From: Falciphora oryzae
Taxonomy: Eukaryota > Ascomycota > Sordariomycetes > Magnaporthales > Magnaporthaceae
Length of the DNA stretch: 64,000 bases
NCBI GenBank assembly: GCA_000733355.1
Contig: JNVV01000036.1
Location: forward strand, 260,219-324,218
Direction of reading: 5' to 3'
Part shown: piece after piece, positions 12,460 through 23,489 of the stretch
How the letters are laid out: each line of letters starts with the position of its first letter
Numbering within the stretch: the first letter of the stretch is position 1
Translations under genes and position numbers: made by a program
Notes under the pieces: model-generated
Told to the model about the DNA's origin: nothing
The model's database searches: none
What the model saw: only the letters and a program-made list of their open reading frames with translations

Positions 12460-14433
12460 TCACGGGTGAGTCGGGTAGAGGCCGGCGGGCCAGAAGGCCT
12501 GTGCCTGGTGTTGTTGGTGAGCTTGCTGGTGCTGCATTTGCTGTAATTGAGGCTGTGCCTGCATCTGCTGCGCCTGCATCTGCTGCACCTGGAGCTGTTG
12601 CGCCTGCAGCTGCTGCTGGTCCTGAGGCACCGGCGCGCCGATCGAGTCGTCCACCATTGTGCTGGCAATGCTGCTCCAGTCGTTGTACATGAGCGGGGCG
12701 CCGCCGAAGCCCATGGCCTGGTCAAAGGGCACAAACTCCATGGGCGCGGGCTGGCCACTGGGTGGCGAGCTGAGCGCCCCGTTCGGATACTCGACCTGGA
12801 CCGGCGAGTAGAATGTCTGCTCAAAGGTGGGCGCTGGGAGGGATCGGTCCATAGCCATGGACTGCGGGATGGGGTGGGAATCCAGCTCTATGGGTTGGGG
12901 CGTTGGTGCTTGGACGACCAGGCCATTTTGAAGGGATGAGGTCGTAGAAGTGGGAGACCATTTCGGCTCCGTCATTGGCGTGTCTTCCTCCTGCTTCAGC
13001 AGCGGCTGTTGCTGGAGGTCTGGATTTTGTTGTGCTTGTTCTTGCTGTGGCTGCTGCTGCTGCTCCTGCGTGTTATGCTGCTGAGGCGGCGGTGGCGGTG
13101 GGTGTTGCGGGTGCTGCGGGAACTGTTGCCGAGGTGTTTGTTGTTCTGGCTGCTTCTGCCCCTGCCCCTGATCCATCTTCTGGTCTGGGTCTTGCTGTGG
13201 CAGCTGCAGTTGGCCCATGTACTGCGACGGCCTCCGGACGTTGGCTGCGTCGAGCATGCCGTCATAGGTTGCCTGGGTGACGTGGATAGCCTGCTCCCAG
13301 GCGAGCTCGACGATGGTCTGGGCGTTGTTCTGGGACGGGTCGAAGAACTCGAGGAGATCCTGGAGCTGACCCGGGTTCTCGTTCTCGAGGAAGCCGTGCG
13401 ACCGGCCCGTGTTCCGTGGGTCCCAGCTGATCTTGGGTTGTTGCTCGCGGGGCAGGTGGCCGTACTTGGCAACCTTGAGGGCCTTCCAGGCGTCGTAGAC
13501 GACGGGCTGGTGTAGCAGGCCGTAGATGACGAGGGCGTGGTCCCAGTGCGCCTTGGTCTTGCCAGACTCGTAGTGGACCGCGACGTGGTCGAAGTAGCGC
13601 TCGAGGCTGGGCAGGAAAGCAGCACAGAAACCACAGCCCCATGCGCGCTTGCGCTTTGAGTACCGCACCACCTTTTCGGCGTGGGGGCACGTGGTGCAGC
13701 TGTGGCGAGACTTGTGGTGCTGGTTGAACGTGTTGGCGCCCCAGAAGACGCGGTTGCAGTCGGGGCAGGGGTACTTTTTGTACCTGTTTCGAAGGGCGTG
13801 AACGAGCGGTGTCAGTAGGCGTCAAAAGTCGGGAGCCAACTCCCATATGGCACGAGATGAATCCTACCTTTCGTGGAACTCCTCCTCGTGGCGCTTCCAG
13901 TCGAACTTGCGCTGCAGTTTCTGGGGGCACGACGTGCACCAGTATGCCCTGGTCGACGGGCGGCTGTTGAACTGCTGGGTGCCGGGCAGTTGTGAGTACC
14001 GGTTCACGCTCCCGTGGGACGAGGTCGAGCTGATGGAGGTGGCCGAGGACATGACGCTGGCACGCGACCTCGCGGTCGAGGTCGAATTGGTGGTCGATAT
14101 CGACAGCCGGGCACCGTGCCTACCGCGGCTGGCGATGCTCTCGAAGGCGGCCGCCACATTCTGGTCGAGAAGTGACGGGTTCGGCGGTAGCGTGGCGGGC
14201 GACTCGGTCGAGGTCGGGGTCGAGGGCGGGAGAGAGGCGGGATTGGCGAAGCCGGGCCAGGCACCCGAGGCGGCCGACACCTGCTGGCTGTCGCACTTCT
14301 CGAGCAGGGCGCGCAGTAGCGCCTCGGGTGAAAGGCCGTTCTCGGTCAGGGCCTGGACGTGCAGGCGGGCGGCGGCCAGACCGCCATCGTCGTCCTGGTC
14401 GGCAGCCACCGGCGGGCCGTGCCGCTTATCCAT
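12460..14433 (-). CDS. C2H2 zinc-finger transcription factor with Gln-rich C-terminus
   Basis: Exons are 14433-13868 and 13783-12460, giving 629 residues; the ATG at 14433 is the first one downstream of the assembly gap. The N-terminal ~160 residues are S/T/P-rich. Two C2H2 fingers follow, both C-x2-C-x12-H-x4-H, one in exon 1 (begins YWCTSC) and one at the start of exon 2 (YPCPDC). A third finger-like C-x2-C-x12-H-x3-H (CGFC) comes soon after. The C-terminal half is dominated by poly-Gln and Q/P repeats, typical of an activation domain. Other fungal factors have this layout of fingers in the middle and a low-complexity tail. I cannot name the orthologue or its targets. The real start could lie inside the N run just upstream. 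Confidence 0.82.
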
Positions 14434-14476
14434 GTGTGGTGGGCGCGGCAGTCGCTGGGAGCGCGATGGCGGGACC

Positions 14477-14710
14477 NNNNNNNNNNNNNNNNNNNNNNNN
14501 NNNNNNNNNNNNNNNNNNNNNNNNNNNNNNNNNNNNNNNNNNNNNNNNNNNNNNNNNNNNNNNNNNNNNNNNNNNNNNNNNNNNNNNNNNNNNNNNNNNN
14601 NNNNNNNNNNNNNNNNNNNNNNNNNNNNNNNNNNNNNNNNNNNNNNNNNNNNNNNNNNNNNNNNNNNNNNNNNNNNNNNNNNNNNNNNNNNNNNNNNNNN
14701 NNNNNNNNNN
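14477..14710. other. Assembly gap (234 Ns)
   Basis: A run of N lies immediately upstream of the chosen start of the C2H2 gene. It may hide its 5' UTR or extra N-terminal coding sequence. The gap length may be only nominal. Confidence 0.99.
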
Positions 14711-17700
14711 ATGGCTGCGTCGTGGTTGCAGTAGACCAGACTCGCCTGGCGCGGGTGGTGGTGGACGGCGAGGCAGCGGTTGAGGCAGAAGCGATGGTGG
14801 TCGACGGCGAGTCGAGCTTGCCAAATGCACTTGACAATGCACCAATTCCAGGTGGGAATCAACGGCCACGCGGCAGCCGTTGTTTTGGCCAACCAAGCAC
14901 AGCAATTCCGGGCGGCCCGCTCCAATCTCCCCGTCGGCGGTCTGCACTCGCCTATTATTTTTATTGGTTTTTCGTGCCCGCCTGCGCTCTCGGTCGACTG
15001 CGGAAATGCCGACTACGGGGCAACAATTAAAGTTGGCAGCCGGGGGTGGCAGAAGAAGGAAAAGAACCCTTGAGAAGAAAAGGGCAGGAAGGGAAACAGA
15101 AATAGAATGAGAGCGCGAAAGAAATCCTGTCAATCAATTGCAGAAAACGAAGGACAGGCCCGTCCAACGGCAGTGGGAGCACAAGAAAGGATTGGCGGCG
15201 GCAGCAACAAGGCTAGGGGGTGTGCGTGGTACGGGCAGGAGAGTCAGCAAGAAGAAGGGAAGAAGAAAAAAAAAAAAAAAGAAGGAAAAAAAAAAAAAGC
15301 AGACAGAAGCAAGAGCAGGGTAGCGAACGGGCGGCAGCGGAGGATGCGCGGTGGGATGCAAGAATTGTTGGCAAAAGTGGCAGATATAAAGCACGTCTCC
15401 GCTATTTTCCCCCCCGTCTGCGGCGCTGACCATTCCGTAATGATCGCCCCAGAAGGTCGATCAGCCCAGCCGTGCTGGCAACATGGGACGGTGCTAGCAG
15501 CACCTCTCAAAGAGCCTTACGGCTGTAGATTGGCTCGACATGGGGGCCCCCTTGACAACGTACGGCCAGAGGGGTTGCTAGTGGCAAAGCTACCGCAACG
15601 GCACTGTCCCCCTGCGGTCCGAGGCCTTTCTTTCTTGCCCTTGGGTTCTCGACGCTTGCTCTGGTGCTGCTCTTGCTCAACACACACACACACACGCACA
15701 CACACACGCACACACGCACACACGCACACACGCACGCACGCGCGGGCACACCGGTCCAGGGCAGGCAGGGGATGGTTGTCTCCCAAAACGGAACACACGA
15801 GAGGGTGGCTAAGAAAAACCAGACAAGCACAATCAACAACAGTAAACCAGAAAGCAGCAAAAAGGAGGATGGACGTGTGCCTCATCAAAGGTTGGTCGGC
15901 GATCATCCCTCACCACATCCTTCACAGCTTCCTGCACTCTGCAGCTGCCGACCCGACGCGATCCCCGTCGCCAGGTATCCATGCCCGACGTTGGGACGGG
16001 GTAGACCCGGTAGGTACCTGACCAGCCTGCCCTCCGCCCACCTCCCGCACAACCTGGCTGCGTGCTGCCTCCCAAGCTTGATTTGGGACCAGCATACTGA
16101 GTAGGCCAGGAACACAGGCGAAGGCTCCCCAGGCCGGTACATTCCTAGCTAAGGTAGCTGCCTATTTAGGTAGGTACACCTGCCTTGGAGGTTGCCCAGC
16201 GAGCTGTCTACCTGCCGACCTCGGGACGTTGGTTGGTGGTGTGGTGGCAGGAATGGAGCACGTTGTTTCAAGCAGAGCAGGAGAGTGCTGGGCCCTCAGC
16301 CACGAAACTTGGTGTTTCTGTTTCCCGTATTCCTTCTCCTCGAGCGTTTTACTGTTCTGGAGACCCGTGCCGCGGCCGCGGCGTCGTGCCATCCTGGGCA
16401 CCATCGCGCGCACGTTCCCTGGCGCTAGGCGAGGGATGCTGATGAAAGGGAGGCGACTGGACTTGGACTGGGTGTGCCGGTTGCGTGGCGTTGGACTGCG
16501 TTTGTGGCCTGCGTGCAAGTCCAGCGGTGCAGCGCAGCAGCAGAATATGTACATACCAAGCATGTAGCCAAAAGGAAAAAAAAAAAAAAAAAAAAAGATT
16601 GTAAAAGGGTAGTCATAACATAAACAGATAAACGGTGGGAGAAGAAGAAAAAAATAACATGGCCCACGACGGACAAAAAGGAAACAAAACCCACCCGGCC
16701 TGCCCTCGTGGGCGAGAACAGCCGGCGAGCGAGGGCTCCTTGGTTGGACCCTTGTTAGCACCCCCCATGCCTGTCTTTTTCGCTCCGACTTTCCACGAAC
16801 TGAAAAATACGGCACATGGGCGGATGGCAGGGACAGGGGACGACCCGGGACCGGCAGCGAGCAAAAGGGAAAGCTTCAACAAGGGGGCTGGGAAGAAAAC
16901 AGCCCAGTCGACAAAAAGCAAGCGACCCCGGCTCCCGATGGCTTGAGCTTGGTTCGTCCGAGGTCCGTCTGTTCTCAGGCCTGGCGGGCTTTGATAAACG
17001 GGTGCTAGAGCAGGCATGGAAAACACGGACTGGGAAAGCCTCGAAGGATCGAAGCTGCAGTCCGCCCATGGGCTCTGGGTAGCAGCAAAAATTGGCCGGT
17101 TGGCAAGACGATGGCGCCGCCCAATTTCTTTTCTTCGGGCACGCCCTCCAAAGGGTCCAGACCGAACTGCTGCTGTCTGCGTCTGCGTCTAGACGCAGCA
17201 GCGAGGCACATGAACGTCCCGCGGACTGCCACCCATCCCAGATATCGACAATCGGTAGCTTGCCCACAAGCATGTGCGAGCGAGCGTGTGGGTGCCGCGG
17301 CAAAGGCCTTGCTTGCTTGGTGTCGGCAGGGTGGGATTGCCAAATGGAGAGGAGTCGAGCGTCCATCCTGGCCAGCCCAGCAAGCCCCAGCACTCCTCGG
17401 TAGCATGCAATTTGATCAAGAACTGGCCACGACACGGACACGGACACGACAGAACACGACACGGCACGTCGAGTTGGTGGTGGGTAATCAAAAGAGGGCT
17501 GCCGCAAAGGCGAAGGATGGATGTCAAGTCGCTGTCCAAATTTGCCCCTGCCGAGCCTCATTGGCTGGCGGGTAAAAAAAGGGGCCCTGCATGTGCGTTT
17601 CGAAACATTGGTGTGCAGGCCGCCCGCGCAGCTGCACTGTGATGCCGCCTTCCCCCTGGACCGTTTCAGGTGGGCCGTTTCCCCAGCGGGTTGCAGATGT

Positions 17701-20038
17701 CGCATGTGAGCTGCTGCGCCTGCCTTTAGCTGTGAATGTGTGAATGTGTGCGTCTTGGCCAGCTGGGCCTCTGCCACTTTTTTTCGGCCAGAAACACCTC
17801 CATTTTTGGCGTCTCGTATTTTTTTTCTTTTTTTTTTTTCTTCTTCTCTCCCCCTCGTTTCGCGCCAGTCGTGGCTGAAGAACGGAGGCCCGTTGATGAA
17901 AGGATGGGGGCCGTGCACGCTGGCTGGCTGCTCCGTTTTGCAGACTTTGATGGAGGCCGACTGAAAACTTTGTCGAATTCCCAAAATGGAAAGAAAAACC
18001 CACTTCGAAAGGCCCAAGCCTGGCTCCACTCGGAAACAGGTGCCGGATCAGCTTTTGCGCTGCGGCTTCCCAGCAAACATCATTTATGGCGAGAGAAAAG
18101 GGAGGGTGAATCGGGGGAAACAGAAACAGAAACAGAAACAGGAACAGGAAATCGCTGCAGCGCGTCAATCGTTTCGTTTCAAGATCGTCTGCCATCCCAT
18201 CCGGGACCGCATTCCGGCAACCAAAATTCGCGCGCAGATGCCACTTTTATTCTCTCTCCGCGGATCGACGCCGCGCGCACCGTTCGTGGTGGACCACCGG
18301 TCTTCTTGGCCCGATTCTTCCGCGAAAGCAACATGTGCATGCCCCTTGTTTTTTTCCCTCCCACTCAACCCAGCCAACGGCGTACGAGCCAACTAGTAGT
18401 TAACCCATGGATGGCGGTTATGCAACCCCTCGAGCCTTATGTGCCTGGTCGTCGACCGAGCAATCAGACCAGACGACAGGCCCAGCCAGGATCGGTCGGG
18501 TTTCTGAGGATAAACTCGTCAGCCGGCAGGGGGCGGGCATGACGCTGTGGGCGTTGATGAGCACGGGTCGCAGCAGACACTGGCCAAAAAAAAAAAAAAA
18601 AAAAGTTGGACGAATTAGCCCGCAGGGGCAGCATGGAACGGGCAGGTTCCCCAGTTTCCACCAGGCCGGCCTTAGAGAGGATCATCCTTTTCTGCTTGCC
18701 CCTGGAAATGACGGCATGCATCCTGCCAGTGCCTGCTCGGCTGCAGCGTCACAATGGACGAAGCACGCACCCGTCCCAATCCGGAGATTCGACGACCTGA
18801 CCGACTTCCTGCCCGCGCTGCACCACACCACTGCATCTGCCAGGCCAGAGACTCGCGCGTCGAGGACTCATCACGCAGGGCAGGACACGGCAGGGCCAGC
18901 AAGCGGAGTCAGCCCGTCGTCCCTCGCCTTGCTCCACAGCGGCGCAGGCCCCCCGATAAAACCCAGAACCCCACGCGTTGTCGGTTAATCCCCGCTGAGG
19001 GGCAGACGCAGTCATCGAGCGACTCAGGGACTCAGGCGGAGTGAGATTGCTGTGTCCCTCCTACTCGCCCACTCTTCCGTGTCTTTGCGCCGTATCCCTG
19101 CGCCGCCTTTATCTCCCTCCTCCTTGCTGCCTTGACCGTGTCCCCCGGCCAAGCGGCCTCCTATCCGTATGCTGTGAGCTAGCCGCTGCCAAGAGGAGTG
19201 GGCTAACATACAGCTGGCTAGCCTGTGAGATAACTCGGGTACGTACGTAGTCGACCGATCCGACGTCACTCGCCATCCCCCAGTCCTATGCATTGTGCAT
19301 ACGGGCCGTGTAAGCGTCGGGCTGGCACCCGCTGTACAGACACCTATCCCCTTTCTCTCCGTCTTCGTACCTCCTTCCCGGCTCCCGTGCGACTAGTTCG
19401 GACGAGAGCTACAGAGCAATAGCAGACTCGTTCTCTTCTGTGGCTAGCCCGGTTCTTGACGGGAGGCCGATCGAGGCTGACCCCCTTCCCCGGAGGCATC
19501 GCCAAGTCGGGGCGCCCAGTCGGAATGCCAAGTCTGGGTTTCCTCGGTGAGCACGAGTCTGGTCAACTGGCAACTAGACTGAGGCGATCCGGTTCTGCTG
19601 AGACGTTCGTCGTTGGTTGGATGCGCGGTCACGTGGCCTCACTTGATGTTGGCAGTTAACATCCTTGCTCCGGTCAACAGGCCATTGATATCCACGGCTC
19701 TGCCAACAGATGTGTACCTAGACGGTTTTTGATGGGGAATAGGCAGTTCGAAAGCAGCATTGTAAAAGTAGGAGAGCCATGTAGCCCAATGGGGTTTTGC
19801 GCTGTCGAGGTGCTCCTTCCTTTTTGAGATGTCGTTGTGAGCCATCTCAGTCTCCTCTCAGCCTCGACTCTGGGTACCTATCGGGCAGCCTCCACAACCA
19901 CACCCTTTCTTCCCGTTCTACGGCCTGTCTCTGCATGTCCTTGGATCCCTGAACACTCACGCCCATGGATTCGGTTCGTTTCCTCCTCCCCTCTCGCCCA
20001 CCACTGCAGGATTAGTTCGTCAAACCCCGCTTGTCAAC
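14711..20038. other. 5.3 kb gene-less stretch between the C2H2 factor and the GH76 gene
   Basis: No supported gene was found on either strand. Several long open frames occur, the longest on the minus strand at 16755-18029, but their translations are R/S/P-rich without domain character. The stretch has an AC/CACG repeat at 15681-15745 and poly(A) runs near 15268, 16577 and 18586. GTAGGTA-type motifs occur at about 16010 and 16150-16175. It is probably the long upstream control region of the C2H2 factor plus the GH76 promoter at its right end. Confidence 0.5.
15681..15745. repeat. (AC)n / CACACG repeat
   Basis: An AC dinucleotide run grades into CACACG and CGCACG units over about 65 bp. Confidence 0.9.
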
Positions 20039-21894
20039 ATGAAGGCCACTGTTCCGTTTCTGCTGGGCCTCGCCGCGCCAGCGTTGGCTTCTCTGGACGT
20101 CAACATCAGCTCGCGAGGTAATGGACCCAGCTCTCTGTTCATGTTCAGCTTCCTTCCTCTGCCCAGTCCGGGCCAACTGACAACAGCTGCTCGCCTGCAG
20201 ACTCGATCCTCGAAGCCGCCAAGCTCAAGGCTTCCGACGTCATGGCATACTACCATGGCGACGAGCCAGGCCAGACCCCTGGCGTTCTGCCGGGTCCTCC
20301 TCCTGAGGGCCCTTACTACTGGTGGAACGGCGGTGCTCTGATGGGTGCAATGATCGACTATTGGCACTACACAAACGATTCGACCTACAACCAGATGGTC
20401 AAAGATGCGTTGCTCTTCCAGTCTGGCCCCAACCGGGACTTTATGGAGCCAAACTGGGTAAGCCCATCAAGTTCCTCCCTCTCCTCCAAAGCCTCGGTCT
20501 CTGGGCAGGGCTGACCCGAGAATGATGAACACAAACACAGACCGCGAGCCTTGGCAACGACGATCAGGCTTTCTGGGGCATGTCGGCGCTGCTAGCCGCC
20601 GAGGTCAACTTCCCGGACCCTGAGCGCGGGCAGCCCTCGTGGCTTTCCCTAGCCCAAGGCGTGTTCAACACACAGGCGCAGCGACTCGACGACAAGTGTG
20701 GCGGAGGCTTGCGCTGGCAGGTCTTCCAGTTCAACAACGGCTTCCAGTACAAGAACACCATCGCCAACGGCTGTTTCTTCAACATCGGAGCCCGCCTCGC
20801 CCGCTACACCCACAACCAGACCTATGCCGACCGCGCGACCGTCATTTAGGATTGGATGGAGCGTATTGGACTGATGGACAAGGACTACAACGTCTATGAT
20901 GGTGAGACATGCTCAGGCCCATCTCCCTTTTTTTTTTTTTTTTTTTTTCCCGATCAAGGACCCGTGTTTCTGGTTGGAACGTCTGCCCACCAGAAGGCTA
21001 ACAAATCTGGATCATCCATCAGGTGCTCACGTGCCTGACTGCGACGAAATCAACAGAGCACAGTACTCGTACAACGCCGCCATTCTTGTGAGAAGTCCTG
21101 GGTTATCGAGTGCTGACACCAGGCCGAGTGCTGAGGGCTGACACAACCCCCCTGACAGCTTCAAGGGGCGGCTTTCCTCTACGACTTTGTACGTCCTCTA
21201 TTCCTTAATCTTGTCTTTGTCCTTAAAGAGGCCGTTCCTTGACGTCACACACATTCCCACGCAGACGAACGGGAGCCAAGTGTGGAGAGACCGCGTCAAC
21301 AAGCTCCTCGACCAGACCATCCGCGTCTTCTTTCCCAATGGCACTGCGACCGAGAAGTGGTGTGAGAACGAGGGCAACCCGTGCACGACCGACATGCTGA
21401 GCTTCAAGGGCTTCGTGCACCGCTGGCTCGCCGTCGTGGCCCAGATCGCGCCCTTCACGCGGCGCCGCATCACCAAGACACTGAAAACCTCGGCCGCGGC
21501 CGCCGTGCGGCAGTGCACGGGCGGCGCCTCGGGCAGCGAGTGTGGCTTCCGGTGGAACGGCACCTTCGACGGCACGACGGGGCTGGGGCAGGAGATGAAC
21601 GTGCTGGGCGCGCTCGTGTCGGTCCTCGTGGACCACGACGACTACGACGTCGTGGTGAAGCCGCCCGTCACCAACGCAACGGGCGGCACCAGCGTCGGCG
21701 ACCCGGCCGCGGGCGGGACGGACGGCCGCCAGCGTGGTGCCACCACGTTTGCGTCCATCACGACGCGGGACACGGTCGGCGCGGGGTTTGCCATGGCCGC
21801 CTTGATGGGGACGTTTGCCTGGGCTTGTGTCTGGATGTCTACGGACCTCTTCGAGGGCGGGGGGAAGCAGCAGAAGGGCAAAGGGAAAGATTAG
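20039..21894 (+). CDS. GH76 mannanase-like cell-wall protein (Dfg5/Dcw1 type) with in-frame TAG
   Basis: Six exons: 20039-20117, 20201-20457, 20541-20901, 21023-21087, 21159-21188 and 21265-21894. They splice in frame to 473 codons, one of which (215) is TAG at 20847-20849. A short signal peptide is followed by the GH76 fold: a [11 protein letters not shown] block, the paired acidic residues in [10 protein letters not shown] (Asp119-Asp120), [19 protein letters not shown] and [10 protein letters not shown] membrane segment lies near the C-terminus with a Lys-rich tail, so it may be a transmembrane rather than GPI form. Fungal Dfg5/Dcw1 proteins transfer GPI-anchored mannoproteins to the wall. 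The TAG replaces the Trp of the conserved W-D-W-M block; all splice sites and motifs on both sides are intact. Without recoding the product would be a 214-residue fragment. Confidence 0.88.
20847..20849 (+). other. In-frame TAG at a conserved Trp position in the GH76 gene
   Basis: The frame reads ACC GTC ATT TAG GAT TGG ATG, where GH76/Dfg5 proteins have W-D-W-M. A single G-to-A difference in DNA (TGG to TAG) or A-to-I editing of the mRNA (UAG to UGG) links the two states. It lies inside exon 3, 306 bp after its start and 52 bp before its end. Confidence 0.9.
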
Positions 21895-23489
21895 GGGCAG
21901 GCTTGGAGCACTGCTCGGCTTGGCCTCGACTACTCAAGACTTTCTCCTTGGTTGCAGCTCGACTCTCACATTCTGTTTTCGGGATAACCATTCTTGACTT
22001 CACGAATAATGGAAGCTGGAAGCGCTGGGGCCGTTCTGTTGCCCAGTCAAGCTGCTGTCACGGCCCCGAGGGCCTTTGACGCGGTCAGGTAGATAGAGGG
22101 AAGGGAATGGCTGCAGCTCTCGTCTAGTCCTGTGGCCAACTCCCACCGGAATATTCCCATCTCCCCGCCCCCACAAGTTGCCTGATGAGAAGGCCCGCCT
22201 TATGGTATCACCGTATGGTGTAGCTGCCGCTTTTTAGGAGGCTCTGTCCGGACGGATTTTGAGCAAGCTTTCCAACATAACACCTGTATGACGTGACAGT
22301 GAACTCTACACGGGGGCACGCCCTACGCAATTACGCAAAACCCCGCATCCGGCCAGAATATAGTTTTTGCAGGGATCGCAGCAGGCTGCTCGCGGACTGC
22401 TATTGGTGCGCGAGACTGGGATGGGGAGTCATGCACCTGCGAGTGCCTAGGTATATAAGTGACTCCCCACTGCCTCTCCCCGTTCCACTCTTCTCTTGCT
22501 TTTCTTATTCCTGCTGCAAAACAACCGCTTTTCGTATACACAAGTATAACGACATGATTTGGACAATGGCAATATATAAAATCAACTAGCCATTCTAATC
22601 ATACAGGTTCATAAAGGTAGTAAACGGCTACACGTTTTCAATATTTGCAACAATGATTTTCAAAAAAAAAAAAAAATGAAACCAAACGCGGTTATGTCTT
22701 CAGCCCGGGCTTACCATACGAATTTAGTTTTATTTTATATTCACCTTTTACGCCGGCAAGATAATAATACAACCTCTTTTGATAAAAGAATAACACGAAA
22801 TATATATTTTAATACGGCGGTTGTGCGGTAGCCGACATTGCTGAACCACTATATTCTCGAGACATACGACAGTCTCTTTGCTTGCTGGTAAGTCGCATAT
22901 GAGGTCGCCTTACTCAATCCAAAGGGTGCGCGGCCTGCTCGAATTCGATCCACGCCTCCTGGATGGACAAGACAATATTCCGTGCGTGGGGCCTTGGTTG
23001 TTGGCGGCGGCGTGCGCGCAAGTGCAGGGCAGAGCAATTGTCCATTCAAACCGGGAAGCTGCGACCGAGAACCACCTGCAGTTGCAAGAGAATGAGTGCC
23101 GCGAGTGCATCACGCATCAATTCCAGGCCTCTCTTGCATTCCCTTCACCTTCCCCATAGAGCCCACCCAAGTTGCGGTGACCTCACCTCACCTTGCCCAA
23201 AAACCGGGTCTCAATGCCCGCCCGTTCCCTTCCCCCATCACTTTCCCTCCAGGACAGCGAGGCACTTCTGCCAACCTACAAAAACCTCTCCCTCGCATTG
23301 CCTCTGCCGGGTCGAGTCTCCGGAAGCACCTTGGAAATCGAACGGTTGCTTGGTTCCTGAAGAGCGCATCGTCGGCAGACTACTGACAAGCCTCGTCCCA
23401 TCTCCGCAAACCAGCCTACCGTCTTCTCGTTTCTGCGCAGCGCCCGTCCGCGTTCCAGCGCCCGCTGCAAACCCCAGCTTTAGGGCGCC
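21895..23489. other. Intergenic region GH76 / SRA-YDG, with an AT-rich island
   Basis: About 1.6 kb. The left third is the GH76 3' UTR. At 22452 there is a good TATA box followed by a C/T-rich stretch, and then an AT-rich island from about 22545 to 22825, unlike the GC-rich surroundings. The right third, before 23490, is the C-rich 5' leader of the SRA gene. No coding frame longer than a few dozen codons looks genuine. Confidence 0.5.
22452..22458 (+). promoter_or_regulatory. TATA box without an obvious gene
   Basis: TATATAA is followed about 30-50 bp downstream by a C/T-rich stretch typical of fungal start regions. The first ATG (22554) opens only an 11-codon frame before TAG. The element seems to drive a non-coding or lost transcription unit. 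Confidence 0.45.

Noticed and set aside
16755..18029. 424-codon open frame on the minus strand
   Set aside because: The translation has no domain-like pattern, is rich in R/S/P/C, runs through poly-Lys coded by a homopolymer, and its third positions lack the strong G/C bias of the real genes.
20039..20849. Calling the GH76 gene a plain pseudogene
   Set aside because: Only one codon is affected, every splice site and motif before and after it is intact, and UAG at a Trp position has a known recoding route in this fungal class.
22545..22825. AT-rich island as a mitochondrial insertion or RIP-mutated transposon
   Set aside because: No recognisable mitochondrial gene or transposase fragment, and not long enough to judge RIP by eye; kept only as an unexplained island.
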